Part shown: piece by piece, positions 26,316 through 35,628 of the stretch
Layout: each line of letters starts with the position of its first letter
How positions within the stretch are numbered: position 1 is the stretch's first letter
Source of the DNA: Nodosilinea sp. E11
Lineage (GTDB): Bacteria; Cyanobacteriota; Cyanobacteriia; Phormidesmidales; Phormidesmidaceae
Direction of reading: 5' to 3'
Assembly (NCBI RefSeq): GCF_032813545.1
Contig: NZ_CP136520.1
Location: 1,048,001-1,112,000, forward strand
Length of the DNA: 64,000 bases
Program-made: the position numbers and the translations under genes
The notes under the pieces: model-generated
Seen by the model: only the letters and a program-made list of their open reading frames with translations
Told to the model about the DNA's origin: nothing
Database searches by the model: none

Positions 26316-26727
26316 AGTTGCATGTTGGGAAGCATCTCTCAAACGATTGAATCTAAAGAGATGAGTCTGTCAAACGAGAACAGTTAGTGTTACGGACAGT
26401 TCAACAAGCCACAACTGTCCTTCCTAAGATCAGCCGACGACCGTTGATCACAGTTATTGATGGCAACTGAAAGTCAAAGCCTCACAGGGTTTGGACGGTT
26501 AATCACTGCCCTACATGACAAGTGCTGAGAAGGCATTCACACACCCGACGCGAGGAACTCTACAGATTCTTAACACTTGTAGAGAAGAAACCAAGAACAA
26601 ATAAGCTATAGTACAAATGTTCTTTGTGCTCAAGTGCGATACATACTTAGGATTTTCTAGATTACTTCTCTTGTGCAAGGACTCAGGGTGCTTTACCACA
26701 TCATTTTGAAGTTTAAGGACCTCTTTT
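26316..26727. other. Intergenic region, AT-rich
   Basis: 412 bp with no gene I can support. ACTTGTAGAG...CTATAGTAC around 26,570-26,615 could include a promoter. No tRNA or attachment-site repeat seen at this island edge. Confidence 0.4.
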
Positions 26728-27255
26728 ATGCTTTTCTCTTCAAAAAAGCTAGTTCAGGATCTGGTTTGCCAGTATCAAGCAGCTAAAAACTTTGACTACA
26801 ATGAAATGGCAACTATTCAAGTTTCTTTAATTGAGAAGCTCTGTTCAAATGCTTCTAAAGAAGCATTTGAGGCCATAAGTCAGATCATGACATCTAGCTA
26901 TAATCATGAATATCTAGATTTTGCAATACCAGAAATTCTTGCGAAGCATCTTCATGAAAATAATGTTTGGGAACGTGAATCTGCATTAGCAGCTCTTATC
27001 ACTGGAATGAAGGAGGGGCATAACGAAATCATACGTGATGCTTGCATTCAAAAGTTGGCAGAATCTCAACAGGTTGATGTGTACTATACCTTGCTGGAGT
27101 ATCGTAATTTTCTACTTTTGGACGAAGCTAATCGTCCAAAATATTGGTCTTTCTTACTTAGAAGCGTTAACGCTGCCGCTACGGCTTTAACTCCCTATGT
27201 TGAAGAGTCATTAAGGGTGCCAATCCAGTTGCTGCGCCAAAACCAGCCAATATAA
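26728..27255 (+). CDS. Orphan helical (HEAT-like) protein
   Basis: 175 residues, no family recognised. Nearly all alpha-helical with repeated hydrophobic spacing (AFEAISQIMTSSYNHEYLDF, IPEILAKHLHENNVWERESA, LAALITGMKEG, ACIQKLAESQ), reminiscent of HEAT-type repeats used for protein binding. No signal or membrane segment. AAGGACC about 10 bases before ATG 26728 is a fair ribosome site. Base composition is AT-richer than the backbone. Probably horizontally acquired; function unknown. Confidence 0.65.
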   Translation: MLFSSKKLVQDLVCQYQAAKNFDYNEMATIQVSLIEKLCSNASKEAFEAISQIMTSSYNHEYLDFAIPEILAKHLHENNVWERESALAALITGMKEGHNEIIRDACIQKLAESQQVDVYYTLLEYRNFLLLDEANRPKYWSFLLRSVNAAATALTPYVEESLRVPIQLLRQNQPI

Positions 27256-27376
27256 TCCCTCAACCAGTTTAGTTTTTGATTTAAACACTCAAGCTATCGG
27301 TGATAAACGTTGGAAGGGTTGTCGTAGATGATCTTTTGCGGCTTTCACTCAAGAATGCAATTTAGAGCACTTCTTA

Positions 27377-28254
27377 GAGGGCGTTTGAAAAGGGTTAGGG
27401 GTGTAGCGAATTAGGCCAAGCGCCTGAGCATAATGCGAATCATGGCAATGTGGAGCATCGCTTCGGCGTTTTCAGGCAGCTGCTCATAATCCTGAACCAG
27501 GCGACGAGACCAGCGCCACCAGCCAAAGGTGCGCTCGACCACCCAGCGTTTTTTGAGCAAGACAAAACCCTTCGATTCTTGAGGTCGCAAGACGACGTGG
27601 ACAATCCAACCCAAGGTATCCATGACCCATTGCAAAAAGATGGGGCCGCTATACCCGCCGTCGGTCCAGACTAGATAGACCCGTGCTGCCCGTTCACCCA
27701 TCTGATGGAGCTTTTGCAGGGCCTGTTGACCTCCGGCTCGTTCGGGAACGCTAGCGGCGGTGACCACAACGGCCATCATCAAGCCCAGGGTATCGACCAC
27801 CAGATGTCGCTTTCGTCCTTTGGTCGCTTTGGCCACGTCATCGCCCACTGAGCGATGCACCATCGGTGCGGCGGCAACGCTTTGACTGTCCAAAATCACT
27901 TCCGACGGGCTCTCGGGACGGTCATGGAGAGCATCCCAGGTACCGTCTTTGACCCAGTTACGGTAGTAGGTGTACACCGTTTGCCACGCCGGAAAGTCGC
28001 CGGGCAAGTCCCGCCAACTACACCCTTGAGCCACCAGATAGAAAATGGCATTGAGCACGGCCCACAGACAAACGCTTCGGGGTCGTCCTCCCGGCTTCGC
28101 CGCTGGCAGTAGCGGCTCAATCAACTCAAACTGGTCACGAGTCAAATTGCTGGTGTAGGCTTTACTCATCGCTCTCACGGGGCTGTAATCTTAGTAATCT
28201 CAGCCTAGACCGTGTGAGCTTTTTTACTGCCCAATTAACTTCTCAAACGCCCTC
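27377..28254 (-). mobile_element. Complete IS5-family insertion sequence (IS1031/ISL2-like)
   Basis: 878 bp bounded by inverted repeats: left GAGGGCGTTTGAAAAG (27377-27392) and the right end CTTCTCAAACGCCCTC (28239-28254), 15 of 16 matching. The target TTA is duplicated (27374-27376 and 28255-28257), as expected for TNA-targeting IS5 subgroups. The single transposase frame is intact and no decay is seen, so insertion is recent. Confidence 0.93.
27411..28169 (-). CDS. IS5-family transposase
   Basis: 252 residues from ATG 28169 (GTG 28178 is also in frame). N-terminal LTRDQFELIEPLLP and SWRDLPGDFPAWQTVYTYYR are typical of the IS5/ISL2 helical domain. Catalytic DDE: Asp in VILDSQSV, Asp in VWTDGGYSG, Glu in VERTFGWWRW. 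GRKRHLVVDTLG and the terminal AMIRIMLRRLA fit. It cuts and rejoins the ends of the flanking element. Undamaged frame, GC-rich, unlike the AT-rich genes on either side. Confidence 0.95.
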   Translation of the reverse strand: MSKAYTSNLTRDQFELIEPLLPAAKPGGRPRSVCLWAVLNAIFYLVAQGCSWRDLPGDFPAWQTVYTYYRNWVKDGTWDALHDRPESPSEVILDSQSVAAAPMVHRSVGDDVAKATKGRKRHLVVDTLGLMMAVVVTAASVPERAGGQQALQKLHQMGERAARVYLVWTDGGYSGPIFLQWVMDTLGWIVHVVLRPQESKGFVLLKKRWVVERTFGWWRWSRRLVQDYEQLPENAEAMLHIAMIRIMLRRLA

Positions 28255-28302
28255 TTAGAAAGTGGGTTTCGAGCCTCTTGCTACTCAGGTCAAGATTTTG
28301 AC

Positions 28303-28626
28303 TTGTGTGAGCCGTATTTCAGAAAACGCCCTATTTTATCCGGATTCATTGTTGGGCGACTGAATACTGAAATGCAAGCCTCAGGCAAGGAGCTAGAATA
28401 CATGTACATGAATGCCCAGGAAATAACAACTGAAATTGAAGAAATAAACAGCTTTTTATCAGAAAAGATTGATCGTGGCGAGTTCATTTTCAACGATGAG
28501 ATATATGAGCTTCTAACTCGCCTTCTGGAATTAGTCAAAAGAGTTGCTTCATATAAAAGTCCTGAGCTAGTTAATAAGATTTCGGAAATTCTATTTGAGA
28601 TAGAAAGTGATGAGGATTTTACATAG
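28303..28626 (+). CDS. Orphan small acidic protein
   Basis: 107 residues from GTG 28303, or 84 from ATG 28372. Not recognised. The second half is a run of acidic/hydrophobic helices (ITTEIEEINSFLSEKID, EIYELLTRLLELVKRVASY, KISEILFEIESDEDF) that may form a helical hairpin. AT-rich. It starts about 50 bp right of the insertion sequence, so its upstream region may have been separated from its original promoter. Coding status moderately likely. Confidence 0.5.
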   Translation: MCEPYFRKRPILSGFIVGRLNTEMQASGKELEYMYMNAQEITTEIEEINSFLSEKIDRGEFIFNDEIYELLTRLLELVKRVASYKSPELVNKISEILFEIESDEDFT

Positions 28627-28644
28627 CTGAATGTCCTTAAAAAA

Positions 28645-29439
28645 TTACAGTCGATTAAGATCGTTCTTAAGTTCGCTTATAAAGTGAGTTAGATACCTTC
28701 GAGCGGTTTCTTTATTATCTTGTAAGACAATACCGATTTCATTTGAGCTATCGTATGATTTCAATATTTCTTGTTCCAAAAAATTGAGCAATCCTTCGTA
28801 AGGCGTTTTCTCTTCTAATGCTCGAGACTTTCTCAATCGAGGCCTTTCGCCTGTTTTTAAAGACAGGCAAATTATATTAAGATAAGACTCCATGTCTTGC
28901 TGAATCTCCTTGTCCTTGCTGACGGGTATAAAGTCTCTGTACATTGAAAGTGTTATAAGTGTGGCTTTTTCGGCCCATCTTTCTTTTTCTTTTTTAGCAT
29001 TCAGCCATTCAGACAAGCTTCTGGCAACAATCTTCTGATTCCCAATACCCCTCAAGTTTCTGTCGATTCCTTGAAAGAGTTCTACGTTTGTGTTGCTATT
29101 TTTAGCCTTGATCTCTTGAACGCTAATAAGACTTTCTTGATCAAACGCTGTAGGATGTTTTCTTGTAGACTCAGTAGAGCCCTGCTTATTCTTCGTGAAC
29201 ATCCAAGCAGTTGCTAAAAGACAGGCAATTGCTACTGCCAATAGTATCCCTTTTTCAAGAGTACTTTCTCCTGGCTTTATCTCAGATCCAAGAATATTAA
29301 GTTGAGTGCCGGATGCTAGTACGATAAAGAAAGCAGAAAGTGTTAGCGGAATTAAAAATTCACGACCATATAGGAAGTGAATAGCTTTTTCGGTAAAACT
29401 GTTCTTTTCTGGGACATCTTCTTCATTTCTGTCGCTCAT
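28645..29439 (-). CDS. Orphan two-helix membrane protein
   Basis: 264 residues. Hydrophobic segments at about 27-45 and 65-82 flank a short loop, then a long soluble helical part (ARSLSEWLNAKKEKERWAEK, YEGLLNFLEQEILKSYDSS). No known domain recognised. Membrane-anchored helical proteins of this kind occur in defence and conflict loci, but nothing here proves that. AT-rich and tail to tail with the previous orphan, 18 bases apart, so the two may be co-inherited. Confidence 0.6.
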   Translation of the reverse strand: MSDRNEEDVPEKNSFTEKAIHFLYGREFLIPLTLSAFFIVLASGTQLNILGSEIKPGESTLEKGILLAVAIACLLATAWMFTKNKQGSTESTRKHPTAFDQESLISVQEIKAKNSNTNVELFQGIDRNLRGIGNQKIVARSLSEWLNAKKEKERWAEKATLITLSMYRDFIPVSKDKEIQQDMESYLNIICLSLKTGERPRLRKSRALEEKTPYEGLLNFLEQEILKSYDSSNEIGIVLQDNKETARRYLTHFISELKNDLNRL

Positions 29440-29894
29440 TTTAGACTGTTTCTCTTAGTATTTTTTCTTTTAGGAAGTGAATTCATCTTGTTTGGCACTA
29501 TCTTGTGTGAAAGGATATATAGCCATTTTTCTAAGAGTTATCATACAACAGCTTCCCAAATACATTTATAGCGGCTACCGGACGGATGAGGTACAGCTTC
29601 ACTCATAGAAGCCTTGCAGTTTTTAGGTTTAGAGCGATGCCCCCTACCTCATCCGAGTAAGAACCGCTATATATCGCCAGCAACAGTAGTTAGTAAACGT
29701 GGGATTCTTCACCTAGAGCAATGATGCACTGAAAAGCACTCACTGCAAACGTCTGCTTATCACGGCCATAGCATTTTCCATAGCTGGCTTTGGGGCTAAC
29801 AACTCCCTGCGATCGCTGGCCCGCTGCAATTGTGACAAGGACTGTAACGTCTTCCTACAATTAGAGAGGGCGTTTTCTTAAAGATTCTAAACCA
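29440..29894. other. Intergenic region containing a MITE-like element
   Basis: 455 bp between the orphan membrane gene and msrA, no gene supported. The element at 29567-29671 is the only clear structure; GC rises again after about 29,800. Confidence 0.6.
29567..29671. repeat. 105-bp MITE-like element
   Basis: Ends are imperfect terminal inverted repeats of about 27 bp. Both begin TATAGCGG and share CGGATGAGGTA further in. No open frame inside. It looks like a non-autonomous element or its relic, next to the AT-rich stretch. Confidence 0.75.
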
Positions 29895-30350
<456 letters not shown>

Positions 30351-30352
30351 AC

Positions 30353-31312
30353 CTACCCCTGCTCGACCCAGGCGATCACCTGATCACCCAGGCGCACATC
30401 GTCGAGGCGATCGACTTCGCGAATGCCGGTGGGGCTGGTGACATTGACCTCAGTGAGAAAGCCGCCGATCACATCGATACCGACAAAATAGAGCCCGTCA
30501 CGAATCAGGGTGGGGGCCAGTTGGCGGCAAATATCGAGTTCGCGATCGGTGATGTCGGCTTTGGCCACCCGGCCCCCCACCGCCATATTGCCGCGAAACT
30601 CGCTGCCGGTGGGAATGCGGTTGACCGCGCCAATCGGTTCGCCGTTGAGCAAAATAATGCGCTTGTCGCCGTCTTTAGCGGCGGGCAGGTAGGTCTGCAC
30701 CATCACCGGCTCTCTGCCCTGCTGGGTGCTGATCTCGACCATAGAGTTGAGGTTGCGATCGCCTGCTTGCAAAAACAAAATGCCTTCCCCCGCCTTGCCG
30801 CCTAGAGGCTTCAGCACCGCCGCCCCCCAGCGCTCCACCGTCTCGCGAATCGCCGCCTTACTCTGGCTGACAATCGTTTCGGGAATCGCCTCGGTAAATT
30901 GCAGAGCATACATTTTTTCGTTTGCCGCCCGCAGCCCGCTGGGGGCATTGATCACCTTAGTTTTGGCTGGGTCAACATAGTCGAGAATATAGGTGGCATA
31001 GAGGTAGGGCACCGTCACGGGCGGGTCGGTGCGCATAAACACCGCATCCATATCTTCAAGGGGGCGCTGCACCGCGTCGCCCAGCTCAAACCAGGGAGTG
31101 GCAGCGGCCCAAAGCCCATCGACAAGCTGCACGGGAGTCAGCTTAACCGGGTGCATCAGCGCCAGCGCCTTGCCTGCCACCACACTTAGGGCACTGGCGG
31201 CCATAATCCAAACCTCGTGGCCACGAATCTGGGCCGCTTCCATCATGGCAACGCTGGTGTCGTGGCCGGGGTCAAGGCGGTGGATGGGGTCGATAATGAA
31301 TGCAATCTTCAC
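30353..31312 (-). CDS. gshB: Glutathione synthetase
   Basis: 319 residues, normal for the prokaryotic ATP-grasp GshB. KIAFIIDPIHRLDPGHDTS opens the family, MRTDPPVTVPYLYATYILD, KPLGGKAGEGI (ATP-grasp loop) and EVNVTSPTGIREV near the end complete it. It joins gamma-glutamylcysteine and glycine. With the neighbouring msrA it forms a redox-related convergent pair, though there is no operon. Confidence 0.97.
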   Translation of the reverse strand: MKIAFIIDPIHRLDPGHDTSVAMMEAAQIRGHEVWIMAASALSVVAGKALALMHPVKLTPVQLVDGLWAAATPWFELGDAVQRPLEDMDAVFMRTDPPVTVPYLYATYILDYVDPAKTKVINAPSGLRAANEKMYALQFTEAIPETIVSQSKAAIRETVERWGAAVLKPLGGKAGEGILFLQAGDRNLNSMVEISTQQGREPVMVQTYLPAAKDGDKRIILLNGEPIGAVNRIPTGSEFRGNMAVGGRVAKADITDRELDICRQLAPTLIRDGLYFVGIDVIGGFLTEVNVTSPTGIREVDRLDDVRLGDQVIAWVEQG

Positions 31313-31387
31313 GGGGGATGCTCAATACTCCAAATAGAGTTCTAGCATCCCACGCACTGGTTCACCATGAGACATAGCTAAGGGGTG

Positions 31388-31993
31388 CTATTTAGCCCCC
31401 AGGGCAAACAACCCGTCGACGGTCAAACTTAAGGTAGGAAAACCCGATGACTCGATCCGTTGTTGCCCTCGAAACAATCGCCCCCGATAGCCATCGTGGG
31501 GTACTTGGACCAGCACGGTGATCTGGGCGGCGGTGGGGTCTACAATCCAGTATTCGGGAACGGAGCGCTGCTCGTACTGCTGGCGCTTCTCAATGTAGTC
31601 GCGTCGATAGTTGTCGTCGCAGGGGTTGGAGTAGGGGCTGACGACTTCAACCACCAGCAGTGGGTTTGGCATCTCCAGGGTAATCAACCTGGCGCTACCT
31701 TTGAGGCTTTCGGCCAATTCGGGGGTGAGCACCATCAGGTCAGGAGCGCGCTCTGCTTGAGAAATGTTGGGCAGAGTTTTTACCTGCATGCTCAGGTCGT
31801 GGGTGCGAACCAGGTCGCTATCAACCTCCTGCCTCAGGCGTTCGGCCAAGCTCGGAGTAAGGGAAATGTTGCGATCGCGTTGAGGCAACGGCTTACGGGG
31901 TAGCTTGCGGCTCAGCCTCTGTCGCGGCATGGCAGGGGCATCGTAAACCAGAGACTGAGTGGAGGTCTGAGTTTTGATCTGGCCTGAAAACAT
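31388..31993 (-). CDS. Uma2 family putative endonuclease (atypical N-terminus)
   Basis: 201 residues. APDLMVLTPE, LLVVEVVSPYSNPCDDNYRR, DYIEKRQQYEQRSVPEYWIVD give the PD-(D/E)xK core. The first 60 residues are Arg/Pro/Gln-rich (ALPRKPLPQRDRN-like) where other Uma2 proteins have a helical hairpin, so the N-terminal part is unusual or replaced. Third Uma2 gene of the window and not close in sequence to the other two. Role unknown. Confidence 0.87.
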   Translation of the reverse strand: MFSGQIKTQTSTQSLVYDAPAMPRQRLSRKLPRKPLPQRDRNISLTPSLAERLRQEVDSDLVRTHDLSMQVKTLPNISQAERAPDLMVLTPELAESLKGSARLITLEMPNPLLVVEVVSPYSNPCDDNYRRDYIEKRQQYEQRSVPEYWIVDPTAAQITVLVQVPHDGYRGRLFRGQQRIESSGFPTLSLTVDGLFALGAK

Positions 31994-32192
31994 GGCAAGT
32001 GCCTGTTGAGTCCACCTCTAAAGTAGATCTCAACAGGCTCTCACAGGCTCTGTCATGGGTGTGGCCCTAGATACACCAAAGGCTGACATCGACATAGTTG
32101 GGCTAGAGCTGCCCCATCCATAGGTTTGCGTCACCGATGGATAGGGCAGGCAGAAACATCCAGAAATTGCGCTTACGTTACGACACCTGGCC

Positions 32193-32582
32193 CTACAGCA
32201 CCGCAATGCACTCGATTTCTACGGCGACATCCTTAGGAAGCCGCGCTACTTCCACACAGGCGCGGGCCGGAGCGTCATCGCCGCCGAAGTACTTGGCATA
32301 GACCTCGTTGACGGTGCCAAAGTCGTTCATGTCTTTGAGAAACACCGAGGTTTTGACCACATGGTCAAGGCTGGCCCCAGCGGCGGTGAGAATGGCCTGG
32401 AGATTGGCAATCACCTGCTCGGTCTGGGCTACCACATCGCCTTCGCCCACTAGAGTGCCAGTCGCTGGATCAAGGGCAATTTGACCCGAGACAAACAGCA
32501 TTTGGCCGCTCACGGCCACCGCCTGGTTGTAGGGGCCGACCGGGGCGGGGGCATTGGGGGTGTTGATGATGGTGCGTTGCAT
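32193..32582 (-). CDS. ridA: RidA family enamine/imine deaminase
   Basis: 129 residues. [44 protein letters not shown], the active-site arginine in [11 protein letters not shown] and the last strand EIECIAVL are classical for RidA/YjgF. It removes reactive 2-aminoacrylate and related imines. Preceded by a GGATGGG-rich tandem array in its upstream region. Confidence 0.96.
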   Translation of the reverse strand: MQRTIINTPNAPAPVGPYNQAVAVSGQMLFVSGQIALDPATGTLVGEGDVVAQTEQVIANLQAILTAAGASLDHVVKTSVFLKDMNDFGTVNEVYAKYFGGDDAPARACVEVARLPKDVAVEIECIAVL

Positions 32583-32593
32583 GGGGTGGGGGG

Positions 32594-32650
32594 TAGGGGG
32601 TGGATGGGTAGGGGGTGGATGGGTAGGGGGTGGATGGGTGGATGGGTAGA
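32594..32650. repeat. 15-bp tandem array TAGGGGGTGGATGGG
   Basis: Three copies of TAGGGGGTGGATGGG, then extra GGATGGG units. It lies immediately upstream of ridA. Confidence 0.9.
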
Positions 32651-32660
32651 TAACGGTTGT

Positions 32661-32750
32661 CTAGGGTAACTTCTGAAAGATTAGTTTCCTAATGGTGGGC
32701 AGTGCCTAGGGTAACTTCTGAAAGATTAGTTTCCTAATGGTGGGCAGTGC
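32661..32750. repeat. Exact tandem duplication of 45 bp
   Basis: The sequence from CTAGGGTAACTTCTGAAAGA to GGGCAGTGC is present twice without a mismatch (32661-32705 and 32706-32750). The unit itself contains GAAAGATTAGTTTC, a short inverted repeat. Confidence 0.95.
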
Positions 32751-32809
32751 CCAACCTACAGCGGCTTTAAGTCAAGTATCCACCCATGGATATCTCTATA
32801 TTCTCTAAA

Positions 32810-33256
32810 TCAATCCAAATCAGTGCCAAATCGGGGCCGGTGCCCGTAGAAACGGTACTGCCAATAATCGCGCAAAATGCGATCGTGATCAAAGCAAAGA
32901 TCTTGGGGGGGTTCCCAGGGGTTGATGATGGCGGCGGTTTTGGCGTCATCGCCAGCGACGGGGTCGGCGGTAGCGGTGGCGAGAAATACGACGCTGAGGG
33001 TGTGCTTACGGGGGTCGCGGGCGGGGTCAGAGTAGACAGCGAACTGTTCGACCAGGGTGATGGTGAGGCCGGTTTCTTCTTGCGCTTCGCGGCGGGCGGC
33101 GGTTTCAACGCTTTCGCCGTAGTCGACAAAGCCGCCGGGCAGCGCCCACCCCAGGGGTTCGTTGTGGCGCTCGATCAGCACGATGGGCCGGTGGGGGTGG
33201 TGCAGTAGCTCAATGATGACGTCAACGGTGGGGGCAGGGTTGCGGTAGGAGGTCAT
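32810..33256 (-). CDS. Nudix hydrolase
   Basis: 148 residues. The Nudix box is complete: [15 protein letters not shown] followed by REAQEETGL (about 42-65), with the REUxEEx catalytic acids. ALPGG precedes it. Likely hydrolyses a nucleoside diphosphate derivative; ADP-ribose or an oxidised nucleotide are common substrates, not determined here. This ordinary, soluble Nudix contrasts with the split-box membrane NUDIX at 629-1417. Confidence 0.93.
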   Translation of the reverse strand: MTSYRNPAPTVDVIIELLHHPHRPIVLIERHNEPLGWALPGGFVDYGESVETAARREAQEETGLTITLVEQFAVYSDPARDPRKHTLSVVFLATATADPVAGDDAKTAAIINPWEPPQDLCFDHDRILRDYWQYRFYGHRPRFGTDLD

Positions 33257-33365
33257 TTATAGGGATCGCTTGACAAAATTTTTCTGAAATCAAAATAACT
33301 CTCTGGGTAGCCGTCTCGCTTCCGTGGGCCATGTTAGAGTCAACTGGAATTAAACCGAGCTGACT

Positions 33366-34874
33366 ATGCCCTTTCCCAGAGCCAGTGGCATCCTATTGCA
33401 TCCCACGTCGCTGCCAGGCCGATTTGGTATTGGTGACCTGGGGCCTGAAGCCTACCACTTTGTAGATTTTTTGGCGGCTACCCGTCAGCAGCTTTGGCAG
33501 GTGCTGCCTCTGGGGCCAACGGGCCACGGCAATTCGCCTTACCTGTGCTATTCGTCTATGGCGGGCAATCCGCTGTTGATTAGTCTGGAGGTGCTGTGCG
33601 ATCGCTCGCTACTGTACCCCGACGAACTGCACGACCTAGAGCACTTTTCACCCCACCGGGTAAATTTTGACGAGATCATTCCGATCAAAATGCGCCTGCT
33701 AGAGCGGGCAGCCAGCCGGTTTAACGAAATTGCCTCAGAGGACGACAAAGCGGCCCTAGAGGCATTTTGCGCAGAGAGCCATTTTTGGGTCGATGAGTTT
33801 GCCTTTTTTATGGCGCTGAAAAATGCCCACGGCGGCGCAGGCTGGACCGATTGGCCCGAGCCCCTGGCCCGACGCGACCCCCAAGCCATGGACGAATGGC
33901 GCGAAAAGCTGGCTAGCGATATTTTTTGCCAAAAATTCTTGCAGTTTGAGTTTCACCGTCAGTGGCAATCGCTGCGGCAGTATGCCCGCGATCGCCAGAT
34001 TCAGATCATCGGCGATATTCCCATCTACGTAGCTCACGATAGCGTCGATGTCTGGGCGTTTCCCCACAACTTTATGCTCGACCACGACACCCTGGCCCCG
34101 GCGCTGATGGCGGGGGTGCCGCCCGACTACTTCAGCGAAACCGGGCAGCTCTGGGGCAACCCCACCTACAACTGGGAAGAACTGCAAAACCGCGATTTTC
34201 ACTGGTGGATTCAGCGGATCACGGCGCTGCTGGGCTACGTCGATATCATCCGCGTTGACCACTTTCGAGGATTGCAAGCCTACTGGGGTGTGCCCGCTGG
34301 CGAAGACACCGCGATGAATGGCCAGTGGATTGATGCCCCAGGCACCGAGCTGTTTGAAACTGTGCGCCAAAAGCTAGGAACACTGCCGATTATGGCCGAA
34401 GATCTAGGCTTGATTACCCCTGAGGTAGAAGCTCTGCGGGACGCATTTGAGTTTCCGGGGATGAAAATTTTGCACTTTGCCTTTGGTGGCAGCAGCGACA
34501 ACCCCTACCTGCCGTGCAACTATGTGCCCAACAGCGTGGTTTACACCGGCACCCACGACAACGACACCACCCTGGGCTGGTTTGAGCGAATGCCCGACTA
34601 CGAGCGCGATCGCCTGATGCAGTATCTCGGTTGTTTCAGTGACGAAGGCATTCACTGGACGATGATTCGCCTGGCGCTGATGTCGGTATCTAACCAGGCG
34701 ATTGTGCCGTTACAGGACGTGCTGGGCTATGGCAGCGACTGCCGCATGAACACCCCCGGCCAGTCGGAGGGCAACTGGGCCTGGCGCTATGAGGCCGAGG
34801 CCCTGACCGATGACATGCGCGATCGCCTGCGGATGCTGACGGAGTTGTCTAACCGAGCCCCCCAAGGCGAGTAA
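33366..34874 (+). CDS. malQ: 4-alpha-glucanotransferase
   Basis: 502 residues. ASGILLHPTSLPGRFGIGDL, WQVLPLGPTGHGNSPY, IPIYVAHDSVDVWA, IIRVDHFRGLQAYW (nucleophile Asp) and EDLGLITPEVEAL (acid Glu) are the GH77 amylomaltase set. It rearranges alpha-1,4-glucans, a step in cyanobacterial glycogen turnover. Full length, no leader, stands alone. Confidence 0.97.
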   Translation: MPFPRASGILLHPTSLPGRFGIGDLGPEAYHFVDFLAATRQQLWQVLPLGPTGHGNSPYLCYSSMAGNPLLISLEVLCDRSLLYPDELHDLEHFSPHRVNFDEIIPIKMRLLERAASRFNEIASEDDKAALEAFCAESHFWVDEFAFFMALKNAHGGAGWTDWPEPLARRDPQAMDEWREKLASDIFCQKFLQFEFHRQWQSLRQYARDRQIQIIGDIPIYVAHDSVDVWAFPHNFMLDHDTLAPALMAGVPPDYFSETGQLWGNPTYNWEELQNRDFHWWIQRITALLGYVDIIRVDHFRGLQAYWGVPAGEDTAMNGQWIDAPGTELFETVRQKLGTLPIMAEDLGLITPEVEALRDAFEFPGMKILHFAFGGSSDNPYLPCNYVPNSVVYTGTHDNDTTLGWFERMPDYERDRLMQYLGCFSDEGIHWTMIRLALMSVSNQAIVPLQDVLGYGSDCRMNTPGQSEGNWAWRYEAEALTDDMRDRLRMLTELSNRAPQGE

Positions 34875-34938
34875 GGGAGTGGGTGGGGATGCTGGCGATC
34901 GCTAGTGCTGATCCAATCCGGCTCCCCCTGATCCGCTT

Positions 34939-35337
34939 TTAGCGGCTCAACGCCGTTGCCGGCATCCCCCGCATCAAAATATCGGTCACAGAAATCACCC
35001 CCAATAGCTGACCATCCTGTACCACCGGTGCACGCTGTACTCCCGTATCTGACAGCATCTGGGAAGCCTCCTGAATGGTCATGCCAGGCTCAAGGGAGAT
35101 GCAAGGCTGTCGCATAATGTCTTGCACCAGCACCTTTTCGGGATTGTGGCCACGAGCAACAACGGTGTAGACAATATCGCGCTCGGTTACCATGCCAAAG
35201 GGCATTTCTTGGGAACGGTGCTCGACTAAAAGGGCTCGAATTTGCTGTCGCTGCATCAGGTCAATGGCCTCAGCCACGGTGGCTCCGCTGGCAATGGTGG
35301 TGGCGTAGGGGGTCATGATGTTAGCGACGGTTAGCAT
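34939..35337 (-). CDS. Two-CBS-domain protein
   Basis: 132 residues made of two CBS domains: IMTPYATTIASGATVAEAID through VTERDIVYTVV, then IMRQPCISLEPGMTIQEAS through LGVISVTDIL. Adenine-nucleotide binding by the pair is the usual role; no effector domain is attached, so it presumably regulates another protein. The short stretch to 35,532 downstream of its promoter contains no gene. Confidence 0.93.
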   Translation of the reverse strand: MLTVANIMTPYATTIASGATVAEAIDLMQRQQIRALLVEHRSQEMPFGMVTERDIVYTVVARGHNPEKVLVQDIMRQPCISLEPGMTIQEASQMLSDTGVQRAPVVQDGQLLGVISVTDILMRGMPATALSR

Positions 35338-35533
35338 AGAGCTCTCCAGGAAACGATGGGGTTAAGGGTGAAACACCGACAGCGGTCTGAGCACCGATGC
35401 AGGCCATGATGGACGATTAGCCGTGAACGGAATCCGCTCCCTACATCGTGACCTCTGGGGCGGGGATCAGGGGGTGTTTTTGTACTTTTTCTTTATATTT
35501 GCGGGATTCGAGGGGCTGAAACCGTGACCCGTG

Positions 35534-35584
35534 ACCCAAAACGTTACAGGCCCCGAAACGTTACAGGCCCCGAAACGTTACAGG
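35534..35584. repeat. 17-bp tandem triplicate CCCCGAAACGTTACAGG
   Basis: Two exact copies (35551-35567, 35568-35584) and one degenerate copy (35534-35550, ACCCAAAACGTTACAGG). It lies downstream of the peptidoglycan-binding gene on the minus strand. Confidence 0.92.
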
Positions 35585-35628
35585 TTTTTATACTGCCGGG
35601 GGCGGTACCGACCAGCTGGCGACAGCAT

